Notes under the pieces: generated by a model
The model's input: the letters and a program-made list of their open reading frames with translations, nothing else
Told to the model about the DNA's origin: nothing
The model's database searches: none
Position numbers and translations under genes: made by a program
Assembly: GCF_003434055.1 (NCBI RefSeq)
Contig: NZ_QVEX01000021.1
Location: forward strand, 18,509 to 82,508
Length of the DNA: 64,000 bases
Origin: Enterocloster aldenensis
GTDB taxonomy: Bacteria > Bacillota > Clostridia > Lachnospirales > Lachnospiraceae
Direction: 5' to 3'
Shown: one piece after another, positions 43,350 to 54,105 of the stretch
Numbering within the stretch: position 1 is the stretch's first letter
How the letters are laid out: every line of letters begins with the position of its first letter

Positions 43350-46310
43350 ATGTTTGTGGCTGAATCAAGTAAACGACAGCAGAGTGGGAACAGGAAACCG
43401 GGAAGGCCAAAGGGCAGTACCGCAGGGAAGAAGACAACTTCCCCAAAGGGCCGCAAAGCCTCAGGCAAAAAGGGATATACGCAAGAGAATACAGAGTTTA
43501 TAAGAGCAGAAGTGGTCATCATCTGCTCTTTTGCTGTTGCCATTCTTTTGTTTTTAAGCAACTTTAAGTTATGCGGCGTGGTCGGGGATGTGCTAAGGGG
43601 CGTGCAGCTGGGGATTTTTGGCATGGTGGGTTACCTGCTGCCCATATTGATTTTTGTGGGCACCTGTTTCCACCTTTCCAACCAGGGCAACCTTCATGCT
43701 GCCATGAAGCTGGCGGCCGTGGTGGCGGCGGTCCTTGTGGTCTGCGGCCTGTTGCAGCTGTTTTTCGGTACGACCCCGGCAGGGGCGCCCTGGGGGGACT
43801 ATTATAAGCAGTCCACCCTGAGCGGTGTGGGCGGCGGATTCCTGGGCGGCATCCTTACCTCCTTTTTGGTGGTGGGCCTGGGCAAACCAGGGACCTTCCT
43901 GGTGCTTGCCGTGCTGTTCATCATCTGCATGGTCTGCATCACGGAGCGCTCCTTTGTTAACGTGGTGAAAAAGGGCGGCGACAAGGCTTACCAGTACGCC
44001 AGGGAAGACATGGACAGGCGCAGGGAAATCCACGCCCAGAGGGCGGAGGAGAGGAAGCGGCTCCGGGAGGAGCAGAAGGTGCGGGGGGTCAACCTGGATG
44101 CCACCCGTCTTACTGCTTATGACGAATATGATGGGGACGATGAATACGGCAGCTATGACGAAGCGGCATTTGACCGGGAATACGGCGCGGACCTGGAGGC
44201 CTTGGAGGAACCGTATGAGGATGAGGCCATGGACCGTGGGGCCGCTGCCGCGCAGTCCATGGATTTTGGGGCTGCTGCCCCGGTCAATGAGTTCAGGGGC
44301 AAATTCGACCCGCCATTGGAACCGGGTGCCGGGGAGGATGCCTCCTTTGACATGGATGACGTGGGGGCTTTGGCCCGTTCCATTGAGGGACACAGGCGCA
44401 GGCGGGAAGATGTTCCGGTGGTGACCGGCATAACCGTGGAGGAAGACGGCCCGGGCCTTCATGGCAGCCAGGACGTCATCCATGTACATAGGGATCCGCG
44501 CACCCTGGAAGAAATGGATATGGCTGTGGATGCGGCAACGGGGGGCAGCCGGCCCGAAGAGGAGGTTCCGTGGGACGCAGGAACCGGGGACAGGGCCGGA
44601 CGGCAGCAGCAGGAGGACTACCCTGAAACGGATACATACATGGAAGATGACTCGGAACAGGGGCTTAATTATGACAGCGTATTCGTGCCGGAGGAACCAA
44701 AACGTGTGGTGACTGCTTCGGGCAAGGTCATAGAAACAGAAACCGAACTGCTTAAGAAAAAGATAGAGAAAAAGAAAGAGGGGGCTGCCAAAGGGGATAC
44801 GGAGATTTCCGTGGCAGAGGAGATTAAGAAAAAGGAAGAGGTGGTCAAGAAGGAATATGTATTCCCTCCCACCACCCTGCTTAAGAAGGGCAGTAAGAGT
44901 GCAGGCGCATTTTCAGGGGAAGAATACAAGGCCACTGCCATCAAGCTGCAGCAGACCCTGCATAACTTCGGCGTCGGGGTTACCGTCACCAACATAAGCT
45001 GCGGTCCTGCGGTGACAAGGTATGAGCTGCTTCCGGAACAGGGGGTCAAGGTCAGCAAGATCGTGGGCCTGACCGATGACATCAAGCTGAGCCTGGCTGC
45101 GGCCGACATAAGGATTGAGGCGCCGATTCCAGGCAAGTCCGCAGTGGGCATCGAGGTGCCCAATAAAGAGAACAACATGGTTTATCTCAGGGATCTTTTG
45201 GAGGCAGAGTCCTTTATCAGCCACAAGTCCCGTCTGGCCTTTGCAGTGGGCAAGGACATCGGCGGCCAGGTGGTGGTGACGGATATTGCCAAGATGCCCC
45301 ACCTTTTAATCGCGGGCGCCACGGGTTCCGGTAAATCCGTGTGCATCAACACCCTGATCATGAGCATCATCTTCAAATCAAAGCCCGAGGATGTAAAGCT
45401 GATCATGGTGGACCCCAAGGTGGTGGAGCTGAGTGTCTATAACGGCATCCCGCACCTGCTGATTCCGGTGGTCACGGACCCCAAGAAGGCGTCCGGCGCC
45501 CTTAACTGGGCCGTGGCTGAGATGACGGACCGCTACAAGAAGTTTGCGGAATGCAATGTCAGGGACCTGAAGGGGTATAACGAACGGGTTGAGAAGATTA
45601 AGGATATAGAGGATGAGAAAAAACCTCAGAAACTGCCCCAGATTGTCATCATCGTGGACGAGCTGGCAGACCTTATGATGGTGGCCCCGGGCGAGGTGGA
45701 GGATGCCATCTGCCGCCTGGCGCAGCTGGCCCGTGCAGCGGGCATCCATCTGGTCATTGCCACCCAGAGGCCTTCTGTGAACGTCATCACCGGCCTTATC
45801 AAGGCCAATGTGCCGTCCAGGATTGCATTTGCTGTTTCTTCGGGCGTGGATTCCAGGACCATCATCGACATGAACGGGGCCGAGAAGCTGCTGGGCAAGG
45901 GCGACATGCTGTTTTATCCCGCGGGTTTCCCAAAGCCCCAGCGTGTCCAGGGCGCCTTTGTGTCGGATGAGGAAGTGGGCCGGGTAGTGGATTTCCTTAC
46001 GGAGCAGGGCATGGTGGCAGAGTATAATCCTGAGGTGGAGAGCAGGGTATCCTCGCCTTCCATGGACGGGGGAAGCAGCCAGAGCGACAGGGATGAGTAT
46101 TTTATCCAGGCCGCCAAGTTCATCATAGAAAAGGACAAGGCATCCATCGGCATGCTTCAGAGGATGTTCAAGATTGGATTTAACCGGGCCGCGCGTATCA
46201 TGGACCAGCTGGCCGAAGCCGGAGTGGTTGGGGAGGAAGAAGGAACCAAGCCCAGGAAGATACTTATGAGCGCCGAGGAGTTTGAGGAGTTTATGGAACA
46301 GCAAGCATGA
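43350..46310 (+). CDS. DNA translocase, FtsK/SpoIIIE family
   Basis: A 986-residue DNA pump that moves chromosomes through the septum during division or sporulation. After a basic N-terminus come four membrane segments (about residues 50-205), a long acidic linker (about 215-500) rich in E, D and G, and the motor. The motor holds [15 protein letters not shown] (Walker A) and [13 protein letters not shown] (Walker B), with a C-terminal gamma winged helix (about 915-980; [17 protein letters not shown]). The linker is longer than in Bacillus SpoIIIE. FtsK and SpoIIIE roles cannot be told apart from sequence alone; the tepA neighbour favours the SpoIIIE-type locus. Confidence 0.94.
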   Translation: MFVAESSKRQQSGNRKPGRPKGSTAGKKTTSPKGRKASGKKGYTQENTEFIRAEVVIICSFAVAILLFLSNFKLCGVVGDVLRGVQLGIFGMVGYLLPILIFVGTCFHLSNQGNLHAAMKLAAVVAAVLVVCGLLQLFFGTTPAGAPWGDYYKQSTLSGVGGGFLGGILTSFLVVGLGKPGTFLVLAVLFIICMVCITERSFVNVVKKGGDKAYQYAREDMDRRREIHAQRAEERKRLREEQKVRGVNLDATRLTAYDEYDGDDEYGSYDEAAFDREYGADLEALEEPYEDEAMDRGAAAAQSMDFGAAAPVNEFRGKFDPPLEPGAGEDASFDMDDVGALARSIEGHRRRREDVPVVTGITVEEDGPGLHGSQDVIHVHRDPRTLEEMDMAVDAATGGSRPEEEVPWDAGTGDRAGRQQQEDYPETDTYMEDDSEQGLNYDSVFVPEEPKRVVTASGKVIETETELLKKKIEKKKEGAAKGDTEISVAEEIKKKEEVVKKEYVFPPTTLLKKGSKSAGAFSGEEYKATAIKLQQTLHNFGVGVTVTNISCGPAVTRYELLPEQGVKVSKIVGLTDDIKLSLAAADIRIEAPIPGKSAVGIEVPNKENNMVYLRDLLEAESFISHKSRLAFAVGKDIGGQVVVTDIAKMPHLLIAGATGSGKSVCINTLIMSIIFKSKPEDVKLIMVDPKVVELSVYNGIPHLLIPVVTDPKKASGALNWAVAEMTDRYKKFAECNVRDLKGYNERVEKIKDIEDEKKPQKLPQIVIIVDELADLMMVAPGEVEDAICRLAQLARAAGIHLVIATQRPSVNVITGLIKANVPSRIAFAVSSGVDSRTIIDMNGAEKLLGKGDMLFYPAGFPKPQRVQGAFVSDEEVGRVVDFLTEQGMVAEYNPEVESRVSSPSMDGGSSQSDRDEYFIQAAKFIIEKDKASIGMLQRMFKIGFNRAARIMDQLAEAGVVGEEEGTKPRKILMSAEEFEEFMEQQA

Positions 46311-46339
46311 ATCATATAAAAAACAAGGAGGATATACCC

Positions 46340-48010
46340 ATGAAGTCAGATATCGAGATTGCTCAGGAAGCAATGATGCAGCCTATTAAGGAGGTTGCGG
46401 CGTCTTACGGGATTTCCGAGGACGACCTGGAACTGTATGGTAAGTATAAAGCCAAACTGACAGATAAGCTGTGGGATAAGGTGAAGGACAGGCCGGACGG
46501 GAAGCTGGTGCTGGTGACGGCCATCAACCCCACCCCGGCCGGCGAGGGTAAGACCACCACCACAGTGGGCCTGGGCGAGGCATTCGGGCGTATGAAGAAG
46601 AGCGCCATCATCGCCCTGCGGGAGCCGTCCTTAGGGCCCTGCTTTGGGATCAAGGGCGGGGCTGCCGGAGGCGGATATGCGCAGGTGGTCCCCATGGAGG
46701 ACTTAAACCTGCATTTCACAGGCGATTTCCATGCCATCACCTCGGCCAACAACCTGCTGGCAGCCCTCCTTGACAACCATATCCAGCAGGGCAACGCGCT
46801 TGGAATCGACCCAAGGCAGGTGATGTGGAAGCGCTGCGAGGACATGAACGACCGTGCGCTGCGCAATATCGTTATCGGCCTTGGGGCAAAGGCGGACGGC
46901 ATGGTAAGGGAAGACCATTTTGTCATAACGGTTGCCTCTGAAATCATGGCCATCCTCTGTCTGGCTGACAATATGGAGGATTTAAAAGCCCGCCTGGGCA
47001 GGATTATCGTGGCCTATGATTTTGCAGGCCAGCCAGTGACCGCAGATGACCTTCATGCAACCGGCTCCATGGCAGCCCTTTTAAAGGATGCCTTAAAGCC
47101 CAACCTGATCCAGACGCTGGAGCACACAGGCGCCCTGGTGCATGGAGGACCATTTGCCAACATTGCCCATGGATGCAACAGCGTAAGGGCCACCAAGACC
47201 GCCCTTAAGCTGGCTGATATTGTTGTGACAGAGGCTGGGTTCGGCGCCGACCTTGGGGCAGAGAAGTTCCTGGACATCAAGTGCCGCATGGCTGGCCTTA
47301 AGCCGGACGCAGTGGTGCTGGTTGCCACGGTAAGGGCGCTTAAGTACAATGGCGGTGTTCCCAAGGACCAGCTGTCCGTGGAGAACCTGGATGCCTTAAA
47401 GCGCGGTATCGTAAACCTGGAAAAACACATTGAAAATATCCAGAAATACGATGTGCCAGTCATCGTGACCCTCAATTCCTTCATAACCGATACAGAGGCA
47501 GAATATGCTTATATCAAGAAGTTCTGCGAGGACAGAAGCTGCGAGTTCGCCCTTTCCGAGGTCTGGGCCAAGGGCGGTGAGGGCGGGATTGCCCTTGCCC
47601 AAAAAGTGCTTGAAACCCTGGAGCACAGGCCGGGCAATTTCCGCGTGCTGTATCCTGATGATATATCATTAAAGGATAAAATCCACACGGTCGCCACGGA
47701 GATTTACGGCGCGGACGGGGTGACCTATGCGCCCGCTGCCTCAAAGGCATTAAAGAACATAGAGGACATGGGATTCGGTAACCTGCCCGTATGTATGGCA
47801 AAGACCCAGTACTCCCTGTCCGATGACCAGACAAAGCTGGGCAGGCCCACTGGTTTTACCATCAATGTGCGGGATGCCTATGTGTCCGCAGGTGCAGGCT
47901 TTGTGGTTGCGCTCACAGGCTCCATCATGACCATGCCGGGACTTCCTAAGAAACCGGCGGCTGAGAATATTGACGTGGATAAGAATGGCAGGATAACAGG
48001 ACTTTTTTAG
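46340..48010 (+). CDS. fhs: Formate-tetrahydrofolate ligase
   Basis: A 556-residue enzyme that makes 10-formyl-THF from formate, THF and ATP, central to one-carbon and acetogenic metabolism. The P-loop-like [41 protein letters not shown] and the [17 protein letters not shown] block are diagnostic (each longer than quoted). Its length is standard. AAGGAGG precedes the ATG at 46340 by ten bases; a longer start at 46307 overlaps the ftsK end. It follows ftsK by 29 bases and precedes murE by 21, so the block may be one transcript. Confidence 0.97.
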   Translation: MKSDIEIAQEAMMQPIKEVAASYGISEDDLELYGKYKAKLTDKLWDKVKDRPDGKLVLVTAINPTPAGEGKTTTTVGLGEAFGRMKKSAIIALREPSLGPCFGIKGGAAGGGYAQVVPMEDLNLHFTGDFHAITSANNLLAALLDNHIQQGNALGIDPRQVMWKRCEDMNDRALRNIVIGLGAKADGMVREDHFVITVASEIMAILCLADNMEDLKARLGRIIVAYDFAGQPVTADDLHATGSMAALLKDALKPNLIQTLEHTGALVHGGPFANIAHGCNSVRATKTALKLADIVVTEAGFGADLGAEKFLDIKCRMAGLKPDAVVLVATVRALKYNGGVPKDQLSVENLDALKRGIVNLEKHIENIQKYDVPVIVTLNSFITDTEAEYAYIKKFCEDRSCEFALSEVWAKGGEGGIALAQKVLETLEHRPGNFRVLYPDDISLKDKIHTVATEIYGADGVTYAPAASKALKNIEDMGFGNLPVCMAKTQYSLSDDQTKLGRPTGFTINVRDAYVSAGAGFVVALTGSIMTMPGLPKKPAAENIDVDKNGRITGLF

Positions 48011-48031
48011 GACAGACAGAGAGGATTTCAT

Positions 48032-49579
48032 ATGGTATTAAGAGATTGGCTTAAAGGACTGGAATATGAGTGCATCAGGGGCAGCCTGGACACGGAAGTG
48101 TCGGAAGTGGTATATGACTCCAGAAAGGCTGCGCCGGGAGCGGTGTTTGTGTGCATGGCAGGAACCAGGGTGGATTCCCACCGGTTCGTGCCGGATGTAT
48201 TAAAGGCCGGTGTCCGGGTGCTGGTGACAGAACGGGGGATTGAGGAAGAACTTGGGAAGGCGGCAGAGGAAAGCGGCCTGACGGAGAAGGAGCTGTCCCG
48301 GGTCACGGTCCTTCAGACCGGGGATGGACGGCACGCCCTGGCCCTTCTTTCAGCTGCCAGGTTTGACTATCCGGCGGCAAAGATGGTTACCATCGGCGTC
48401 ACAGGCACCAAGGGTAAGACCACCACCACCCATATGATTAAGACAATCCTTGAGGCGGCAGGAAAAAAGGTGGGCATGATCGGCACCACAGGCACGGTGA
48501 TTGGCGATAAGGTGACCCCGACCATGAATACCACCCCGGAATCCTGGCAGCTGCACCAGGCATTTGCACAGATGGCAGACAGCGGCTGCCAGTATATGAT
48601 CATGGAGGTTTCCTCCCAGGGCATCAAGATGCACCGGGTGGATGGGATTACCTTTGATTACGGTATTTTCACCAACATTTCCCCGGACCATATCGGGCCG
48701 GATGAACATGCGGATTTTGCGGAATACCTGTACTGTAAATCCAGGCTCCTGAATATGTGCAGGATTGGACTTGTAAACCGGAATGACAGCCATTTTGAGG
48801 ATATTGTAAGGGACGCGGACTGTGAGCTTTATACCTATAGCGTGACGGAAGAAAGGGGCGGACTTCACGGAAGTGGGGAGTCCGGGGCTGATTTTACGGC
48901 TTCAGATGTCCGTTATGTGTCCCGGCCGGATTTTGTGGGCACTGAATTTGATGTGAAGGGCAGGTATGAGATGGATGTCCGCCTTGGGATCCCGGGACTT
49001 TTCAATGTGGATAATGCCCTGGCAGCAGTCAGCGTGTGCAGCTTCCTGGGACTTAAGAAGGAATGTGTGGGCCATGCCCTGGAGCATATCCGCGTCAATG
49101 GCCGCATGGAAATCGTACACACCTCTGCCAGGTGCACCGTGCTGGTGGACTATGCCCACAATGCGGTAAGCATGGAGAGCCTGTTGACCACCCTGCGCCA
49201 GTATCATCCAAAGCGTCTGGTGGTGGTCTTTGGCTGCGGCGGGAACCGTTCCAAGGACCGCAGGTATACCATGGGTGAGATTGGCGGGCGGCTGGCTGAT
49301 TTAAGCATCGTGACAGCGGATAATTCCCGCTATGAAAAGGTGGAGGACATCATAGCGGATATCAGGGGAAGCATTGAGAAGACCGGAGGCGCGTTCCTGG
49401 AGATACCTGACAGGCGGGAGGCCATTGAATACAGCATAAGCCATGCAATGCCCGGGGATATGATTGCGGTTATCGGCAAAGGACATGAAGACTACCAGGA
49501 AATCAACGGAGTACGCCACCATTTCCTGGACAGGGAAGTGATAGAAGAGGTGGTAGGAAAGCTGGGTGAAGAGGCATGA
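48032..49579 (+). CDS. murE: UDP-MurNAc-L-Ala-D-Glu ligase for the third amino acid (MurE)
   Basis: A 515-residue Mur ligase that adds the third residue (normally meso-diaminopimelate or lysine) to the wall precursor. The ATP loop TGTKGKTTTTHMI, the lysine-carbamate region and the substrate motif TADNSRYEKVEDI are visible. The D-N-x-R form at the selectivity motif, here DNSR, suggests diaminopimelate rather than lysine. GAGGATTT precedes the ATG. It overlaps murF by four bases (ATGA), giving a murE-murF pair. Confidence 0.93.
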   Translation: MVLRDWLKGLEYECIRGSLDTEVSEVVYDSRKAAPGAVFVCMAGTRVDSHRFVPDVLKAGVRVLVTERGIEEELGKAAEESGLTEKELSRVTVLQTGDGRHALALLSAARFDYPAAKMVTIGVTGTKGKTTTTHMIKTILEAAGKKVGMIGTTGTVIGDKVTPTMNTTPESWQLHQAFAQMADSGCQYMIMEVSSQGIKMHRVDGITFDYGIFTNISPDHIGPDEHADFAEYLYCKSRLLNMCRIGLVNRNDSHFEDIVRDADCELYTYSVTEERGGLHGSGESGADFTASDVRYVSRPDFVGTEFDVKGRYEMDVRLGIPGLFNVDNALAAVSVCSFLGLKKECVGHALEHIRVNGRMEIVHTSARCTVLVDYAHNAVSMESLLTTLRQYHPKRLVVVFGCGGNRSKDRRYTMGEIGGRLADLSIVTADNSRYEKVEDIIADIRGSIEKTGGAFLEIPDRREAIEYSISHAMPGDMIAVIGKGHEDYQEINGVRHHFLDREVIEEVVGKLGEEA

Positions 49580-51039
49580 GTATGGATGGATTCACGTGCA
49601 GGGATTTAGTCCTGGCCACAGGCGGGACACTTCTTATGGGAAAGGAGGATACGCCCATCCGGCATATCAGCCTGGATTCCCGGAAGATGGAAGGGGAAGA
49701 CCTCTTTGTCCCCATTATCGGTGAAAATGTGGATGCCCACGGATTTCTCTGCCAGGCCATCGGAAACGGGGCGGCCGCTGTATTCACCAGCCGCCACCGC
49801 CGGCCTGAGGAGGTAAGGGCAGATATCCTTAAACAGTGCGGGGAGGACGTATCCAGGATGGAAGCAGCCATGTCCGCTGCCTGGATTGGGGTGGAGGACA
49901 CCAGACAGGCGCTTCAGGATTTCGGCATATACTGCAGGAGCCGCCAGAAGCTTCCGTTAGTGGGGATTACCGGCAGTGTGGGCAAGACCACCACCAGGGA
50001 GATGGTTGCGGCCGCCTTAAGCGCCGGTTTTACTGTCTATAAGACCCCGGGCAACAGCAACAGCCAGGTGGGGGTGCCCATCACCATTGCAGCGATTCCA
50101 AAGCAGGCACAGATCGGCGTCATTGAACTGGGCATGAGTGAACCCGGGGAAATGACAAAGATAGCCAGGATAGCCAGGGTGGACTGCGCTGTCATGACCA
50201 ATATAGGCGTTACCCATATCGAACAGCTTGGATCAGTGGACAATATCCTTAAGGAGAAGCTGCACATCCAGGATGGGATGGCAGAAGACGGAAGCCTGAT
50301 ATTAAACGGGGACGACCGGTTATTAAAATCAGTAACCCCCATGGGGAACAGGAGAAAAATCCTTTACGGCATGACGGATGGCTGCCAGTACCGGGGGGAG
50401 GACCTGCACCTTGTAAACGGATATCCGGTGTTTACCGCGGTCCATGGGAATGAGAGGGTCACGGTCCGCCTGCGGGTCATGGGAAGCCATATGGTAAGCA
50501 ATGCCCTGGCAGCCCTGGCAGTGGCACATGAATATGGGATACCCATGGAAGCTGCCGCTGCCAAGCTGGAGGAATTCGAGGGATTTAAAGGGCGCCAGCA
50601 GATCTTCACCCTGAAGGGCGGTATAACGGTCATCGACGACAGCTACAACGCAAGCCCTGTGTCCATGAAGGCCGGGCTGGAGGTCCTTGGTTCCATGGAG
50701 CCGGAGGGAAAAGGCCGGAAGATTGCAATCCTGGCCGATATGAAGGAACTGGGGCCGGATGCGCCCAGGTTCCACCGGGAAATCGGGGAATACATAGCAG
50801 GACATCCGGTGGACCAGGTCGTGCTTTTTGGCAGGCTGGCGGCTGAAATCGGACATGGGCTGGGCGCGTCCGCATCCCCGGTGCCAGTGGTGTCCTGTGA
50901 GGAACTGGAACAGGTGGGGCAGTGGCTTTATGAGAACCTGAAGCAGGGAGACTGTGTCCTGTTCAAAGGGTCCAACAGCATGAAGCTGTCACAGGCGGTC
51001 AGGGGGCTGGAAGAATGGAAAGGACGGGAAGGTTCTTAA
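49576..51039 (+). CDS. murF: UDP-MurNAc-tripeptide-D-Ala-D-Ala ligase (MurF)
   Basis: A 487-residue ligase that completes the pentapeptide by adding D-Ala-D-Ala. The ATP loop GITGSVGKTTTREMVAAAL, NSNSQVGVPITI, ELGMSEPGEM and the later DDSYNASPVSMKAGL motif (key residues DSYNASP) are typical of MurF. The first ATG overlaps the murE stop; GAGGC just upstream is a modest ribosome site, so coupling is likely. Its 3' end overlaps the convergent LysR gene by 41 bases. Confidence 0.93.
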   Translation: MSMDGFTCRDLVLATGGTLLMGKEDTPIRHISLDSRKMEGEDLFVPIIGENVDAHGFLCQAIGNGAAAVFTSRHRRPEEVRADILKQCGEDVSRMEAAMSAAWIGVEDTRQALQDFGIYCRSRQKLPLVGITGSVGKTTTREMVAAALSAGFTVYKTPGNSNSQVGVPITIAAIPKQAQIGVIELGMSEPGEMTKIARIARVDCAVMTNIGVTHIEQLGSVDNILKEKLHIQDGMAEDGSLILNGDDRLLKSVTPMGNRRKILYGMTDGCQYRGEDLHLVNGYPVFTAVHGNERVTVRLRVMGSHMVSNALAALAVAHEYGIPMEAAAAKLEEFEGFKGRQQIFTLKGGITVIDDSYNASPVSMKAGLEVLGSMEPEGKGRKIAILADMKELGPDAPRFHREIGEYIAGHPVDQVVLFGRLAAEIGHGLGASASPVPVVSCEELEQVGQWLYENLKQGDCVLFKGSNSMKLSQAVRGLEEWKGREGS

Positions 51040-51961
51040 GGTCCTTAAAATAGTTCCTGATGCAGTTTAAAGCAGTCTTTTCCTGGTCGCGCAGACTGGC
51101 TGTCCCGCGGTGGAGCAGGCATAGATACATTGTATTGGGATTCTGCTCTGTTTCAATGAGCGGTATTGCTTTAAAAAGATGATGGTCATCTCCGGGCGCG
51201 CTGCCGATGGCTAAACCGGGCAGGATGGCAGCCATGTTCTGGCTTAAGATGCTCCGCCTGATCAGGGCAATATTGCTAAAAATAGTGTAACGGTTGTCCG
51301 GTCCCAGGGTTTTAAGATAGACCGGACAGGTTTCCGACGCAACGTAGTGTTCTAACATGGCCAGGTCGATGTTCTGCAGTTCTTCCTGGGAAATCTGCTT
51401 CCTGGCTGCCAGAGGATGGTCCCTCCGCACCAGGAGATAAAAATGGTCGGTGTACAGGCAGTCTGTCCGGATCTGGTAACGGGATGCAATCATGCGGTAA
51501 TTTTCCTGGCTTTCTTCTGTAAAATAAGTCAGGCCAAGATTACCGCTGTTTTTAATCAGGCAAGATCCCACGTCCATTCCCTTTACAATCTGGAATTCCA
51601 GCCTTCCCCTGGATTCCTGTTCCCAGAACAGCTGGTTGATGGGAACCGCCAGCGCGCTGTGGATACTGGGGGAGATGACGATGGACACGGGCTGGGTAAG
51701 AAGGGCGTTGACCGTGCTCAGCTTCTGTATATCCTCAAAACATCGATACATTTCTTCCATGAGGGCCAGGGCTTCCTCGCCTTCGGCGGTCACCTTCACA
51801 CCCCCCTGTATTCTTTGGAACAGAGGGAATCCCAATTCTTTTTCCGCACCTTTCAGGATGGAGCTTAAAGTGGTGTGGCTCAGGTATAGTTTCCCGGCCG
51901 CGGATGAGATTGAGCGGCTGTGTCCGATTTCAATCAGATATTTAAGCTGTTCAATCTTCAT
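50999..51961 (-). CDS. LysR family transcriptional regulator (1 of 2 in tandem)
   Basis: A 320-residue LysR-type regulator on the minus strand. The N-terminal helix-turn-helix (RSISSAAGKLYLSHTTLSSIL, then KGAEKELGFPLFQR) is clear; the effector domain follows from about residue 90. The start is ATG with AAGGAGGAGG upstream; an earlier in-frame start lies inside that site. Its start overlaps the 3' end of the second LysR gene by 11 bases, so both are on one minus-strand transcript. Its own 3' end runs 41 bases into murF. It probably helps control the adjacent carboxylate-type catabolic locus. Confidence 0.89.
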   Translation of the reverse strand: MKIEQLKYLIEIGHSRSISSAAGKLYLSHTTLSSILKGAEKELGFPLFQRIQGGVKVTAEGEEALALMEEMYRCFEDIQKLSTVNALLTQPVSIVISPSIHSALAVPINQLFWEQESRGRLEFQIVKGMDVGSCLIKNSGNLGLTYFTEESQENYRMIASRYQIRTDCLYTDHFYLLVRRDHPLAARKQISQEELQNIDLAMLEHYVASETCPVYLKTLGPDNRYTIFSNIALIRRSILSQNMAAILPGLAIGSAPGDDHHLFKAIPLIETEQNPNTMYLCLLHRGTASLRDQEKTALNCIRNYFKDLKNLPVLSILPAP

Positions 51962-52910
51962 GTGCAGCCTCCTCCTTGCCATTGTCTTTTTTCCGGCTGA
52001 CTGCCCGGAAATATCTGCGGATACACGTGGCCAGGACTTCTTCCTGGTGTTTCAGCTTCCGGCCGCTGCAGGTTATCATGCAGAGATAGAGATGGTTTGG
52101 GTGTTCCGTGTTTTTTAAGGAAACCAGGGAAAAGTCCCTGATATCATCCGCAGATTCACCGCCAGCTGAAAATCCGGGGATAAAACCGACCATGCCCTGG
52201 TTTTGTATTGCCTGATACATGGCGCTCATATCTGCGAAGCTGGTGACGCCGGGACAGAGGGAGGGAAGGGAGCCAAGCACCATGTCATTCTTCATCAGTT
52301 TAATGGTGGCCAGCCGTTCCAGGGGAATGGAACGGGCATCGATTTCCCTGAGCCCGGCCAGCGGGTGGTTCCTGGATACAAGAAGGTAAAGGCTGTCTTC
52401 CAGCAGCGGTTTGATGGTAAGGGCCGGATTCCCGCTGCTGTGCCCTGAATGGCGGATGGCGTCTTCGGACAGGTAAAGCAGGCCTATATTTGCCCTGTGC
52501 TCCAAAATAAAACCAGGGATATCCTCGCTGGAACATTCCTCCAGGGACAGGCCGCCCGGTATATTGAAACGATAGAACTGCTCCAGGAGGGGGATGGACA
52601 GGCGCACGGAAATGGTGGGCGCCATCAGCACATTGATGGACGGGGCTCCGGCCGTTGTGCGGCGTTTCAGCGCCATCAGCTTTTCATACTGTAAATTGAT
52701 TTCCCAGGCAAGGGTCATGAATTTTTCTCCTGCTGAGGTGGTCAGCACGCCTTCGGGCGCCCTCTGGAAAATCTGGAACCCAACTTCCTCCTCAGCCGCC
52801 TTAACAATGGCGCTCAGGGTTGTCTGGCCGATGTGAAGCTTACGGGAAGCGGCTGAGATGGAGTGGAACCTGTGGATTTCCAATAGATAGTGAAAATGTT
52901 CTAGTTTCAT
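51951..52910 (-). CDS. LysR family transcriptional regulator (2 of 2 in tandem)
   Basis: A 319-residue paralogue of the regulator after it, with the same overall length and N-terminus: MKLEHFHYLLEIHRFHSIS here and MKIEQLKYLIEIGHSRSIS there. The helix-turn-helix reads AASRKLHIGQTTLSAIVKA and ends at FQIFQRAPEGV. The start at 52910 follows GGAGG by about 12 bases. Two tandem LysR regulators may sense different intermediates of the locus; that is inference. The palindrome at 55622, between the divergent transporter and isomerase genes, is a natural binding site. Confidence 0.88.
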   Translation of the reverse strand: MKLEHFHYLLEIHRFHSISAASRKLHIGQTTLSAIVKAAEEEVGFQIFQRAPEGVLTTSAGEKFMTLAWEINLQYEKLMALKRRTTAGAPSINVLMAPTISVRLSIPLLEQFYRFNIPGGLSLEECSSEDIPGFILEHRANIGLLYLSEDAIRHSGHSSGNPALTIKPLLEDSLYLLVSRNHPLAGLREIDARSIPLERLATIKLMKNDMVLGSLPSLCPGVTSFADMSAMYQAIQNQGMVGFIPGFSAGGESADDIRDFSLVSLKNTEHPNHLYLCMITCSGRKLKHQEEVLATCIRRYFRAVSRKKDNGKEEAAHED

Positions 52911-52971
52911 GAAAGCAGTGACCTCCATAAGTATCAGGATAAGTCCCAAAGTAAATATGAGAAAACCAACA

Positions 52972-52996
52972 GAGGACTGTACATCGTACAGTCCTC
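52972..52996 (-). terminator. Terminator-like hairpin after the octopine-dehydrogenase-family gene
   Basis: GAGGACTGTAC and GTACAGTCCTC are perfect 11-base arms with a three-base loop. In the minus direction it lies seven bases after the dehydrogenase stop and is followed by TGTTGGTTTT, a weak T-tract. Confidence 0.65.
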
Positions 52997-53002
52997 TTAT
53001 TA

Positions 53003-54070
53003 TCAGAGTTCCTTGTAGATATCCTCCATGTCCATACCCTCTGCAAAGCCCAGATTCCCAAGGGTGCGGCCGCCATTGATATAATCGCGGTCATTGATTG
53101 CACCGGCCACGCCTAAAAAGGAGCGGAGCACCGGCATATCAAGGCCGAGACGCCCGGCAGCGGAGAGGACGAAGGCGCCTCCGCAGCTGCAGTCTTCATG
53201 GAGATAACGATGATCTACGGCATTGGGGCCGTCCATATACTCATAGAATACATGAACCTCCGGGTGATTGTCAAGGTCCAGTACCTTGTCAATCATTCCG
53301 GTGGGATTGCCGTGAACCGTCAGGCCCATGGCTTCAATCACCTGCTTTCTTTCTTCGCTGATTTTCCGTATACAGCGGACCACAGAGGGGGTGAATGCAT
53401 ATTTGAACAAGGAAAACTGATTTCCCCTGCGGTCAATTTCAGGGGCGGACAGGACGGTGCTGGCAATGTGGTTGATTACATTGCCTGCATTGACCACGCC
53501 TTCAAATACATTCTTATTGGCAGTGTATTCCACTACGCCTTCTAATGCATCCAGCACCTTCTTTGTGTCAGAAGCGGGTAGGGATGCTGCCTTTCCCTTT
53601 AAGTTTAACGGCATGCCGACCGTGACCTCGGCAGGGGCGGAGAGACGGCAGGGACAGAAGTTGCCTTCCTTTTCTGTCAGGGTGACCTTTGCGGTAACCC
53701 CCATTTCTTTAAACACATCCCTGAAAATGAAGGAACCCAGATTTCCCGGAATTATAAGGATGTGCTGTCCATCCTTGACATAAGGGGCAATCCGGCGGGC
53801 AATTTCCTCATGGCGGTCTGAGGGAACATGGATAAAGATGGCCTCTGCATGTTCAACGGCTTCCTCTGGCTCCAATGTAATGTTTGCAGGCGTGCCGGTC
53901 CCGTGGACCTTGCCGCGCAGCTGGATGAACCCCATTTCTTTTACAGCATCCAGTTCCTTCTGGAAACGAACGTCATCATGGAATGTTACCTGAAAACCCC
54001 TCTGTGACATGATGGCAGCAACCGCATGGCCGGTGGAACCGGCTCCGATAACAGTAATATTCTGAATCAT
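53003..54070 (-). CDS. NAD(P)-dependent octopine/opine dehydrogenase family protein
   Basis: A 355-residue two-domain oxidoreductase on the minus strand. The N-terminal Rossmann fold has VIGAGSTGHAVAA; the C-terminal domain is of the octopine dehydrogenase type (TGMIDKVLDLDNHPE... HEDC). Known members make or oxidise opines, i.e. secondary amines joining an amino acid to a 2-oxo acid, or act on related hydroxy acids. It lies directly downstream of an SLC13-type transporter gene and near isomerase and MmgE/PrpD genes, which suggests it acts on an imported carboxylate. GAGAGGAATTC precedes the ATG. The exact substrate cannot be derived. Confidence 0.86.
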   Translation of the reverse strand: MIQNITVIGAGSTGHAVAAIMSQRGFQVTFHDDVRFQKELDAVKEMGFIQLRGKVHGTGTPANITLEPEEAVEHAEAIFIHVPSDRHEEIARRIAPYVKDGQHILIIPGNLGSFIFRDVFKEMGVTAKVTLTEKEGNFCPCRLSAPAEVTVGMPLNLKGKAASLPASDTKKVLDALEGVVEYTANKNVFEGVVNAGNVINHIASTVLSAPEIDRRGNQFSLFKYAFTPSVVRCIRKISEERKQVIEAMGLTVHGNPTGMIDKVLDLDNHPEVHVFYEYMDGPNAVDHRYLHEDCSCGGAFVLSAAGRLGLDMPVLRSFLGVAGAINDRDYINGGRTLGNLGFAEGMDMEDIYKEL

Positions 54071-54105
54071 ATTGAATTCCTCTCTTTCTTACACAATCTA
54101 ATCAT

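Noticed and set aside
45378..46373. 331-residue minus-strand open frame opposite ftsK
   Set aside because: Shadow of the highly conserved motor domain; no recognisable protein features.
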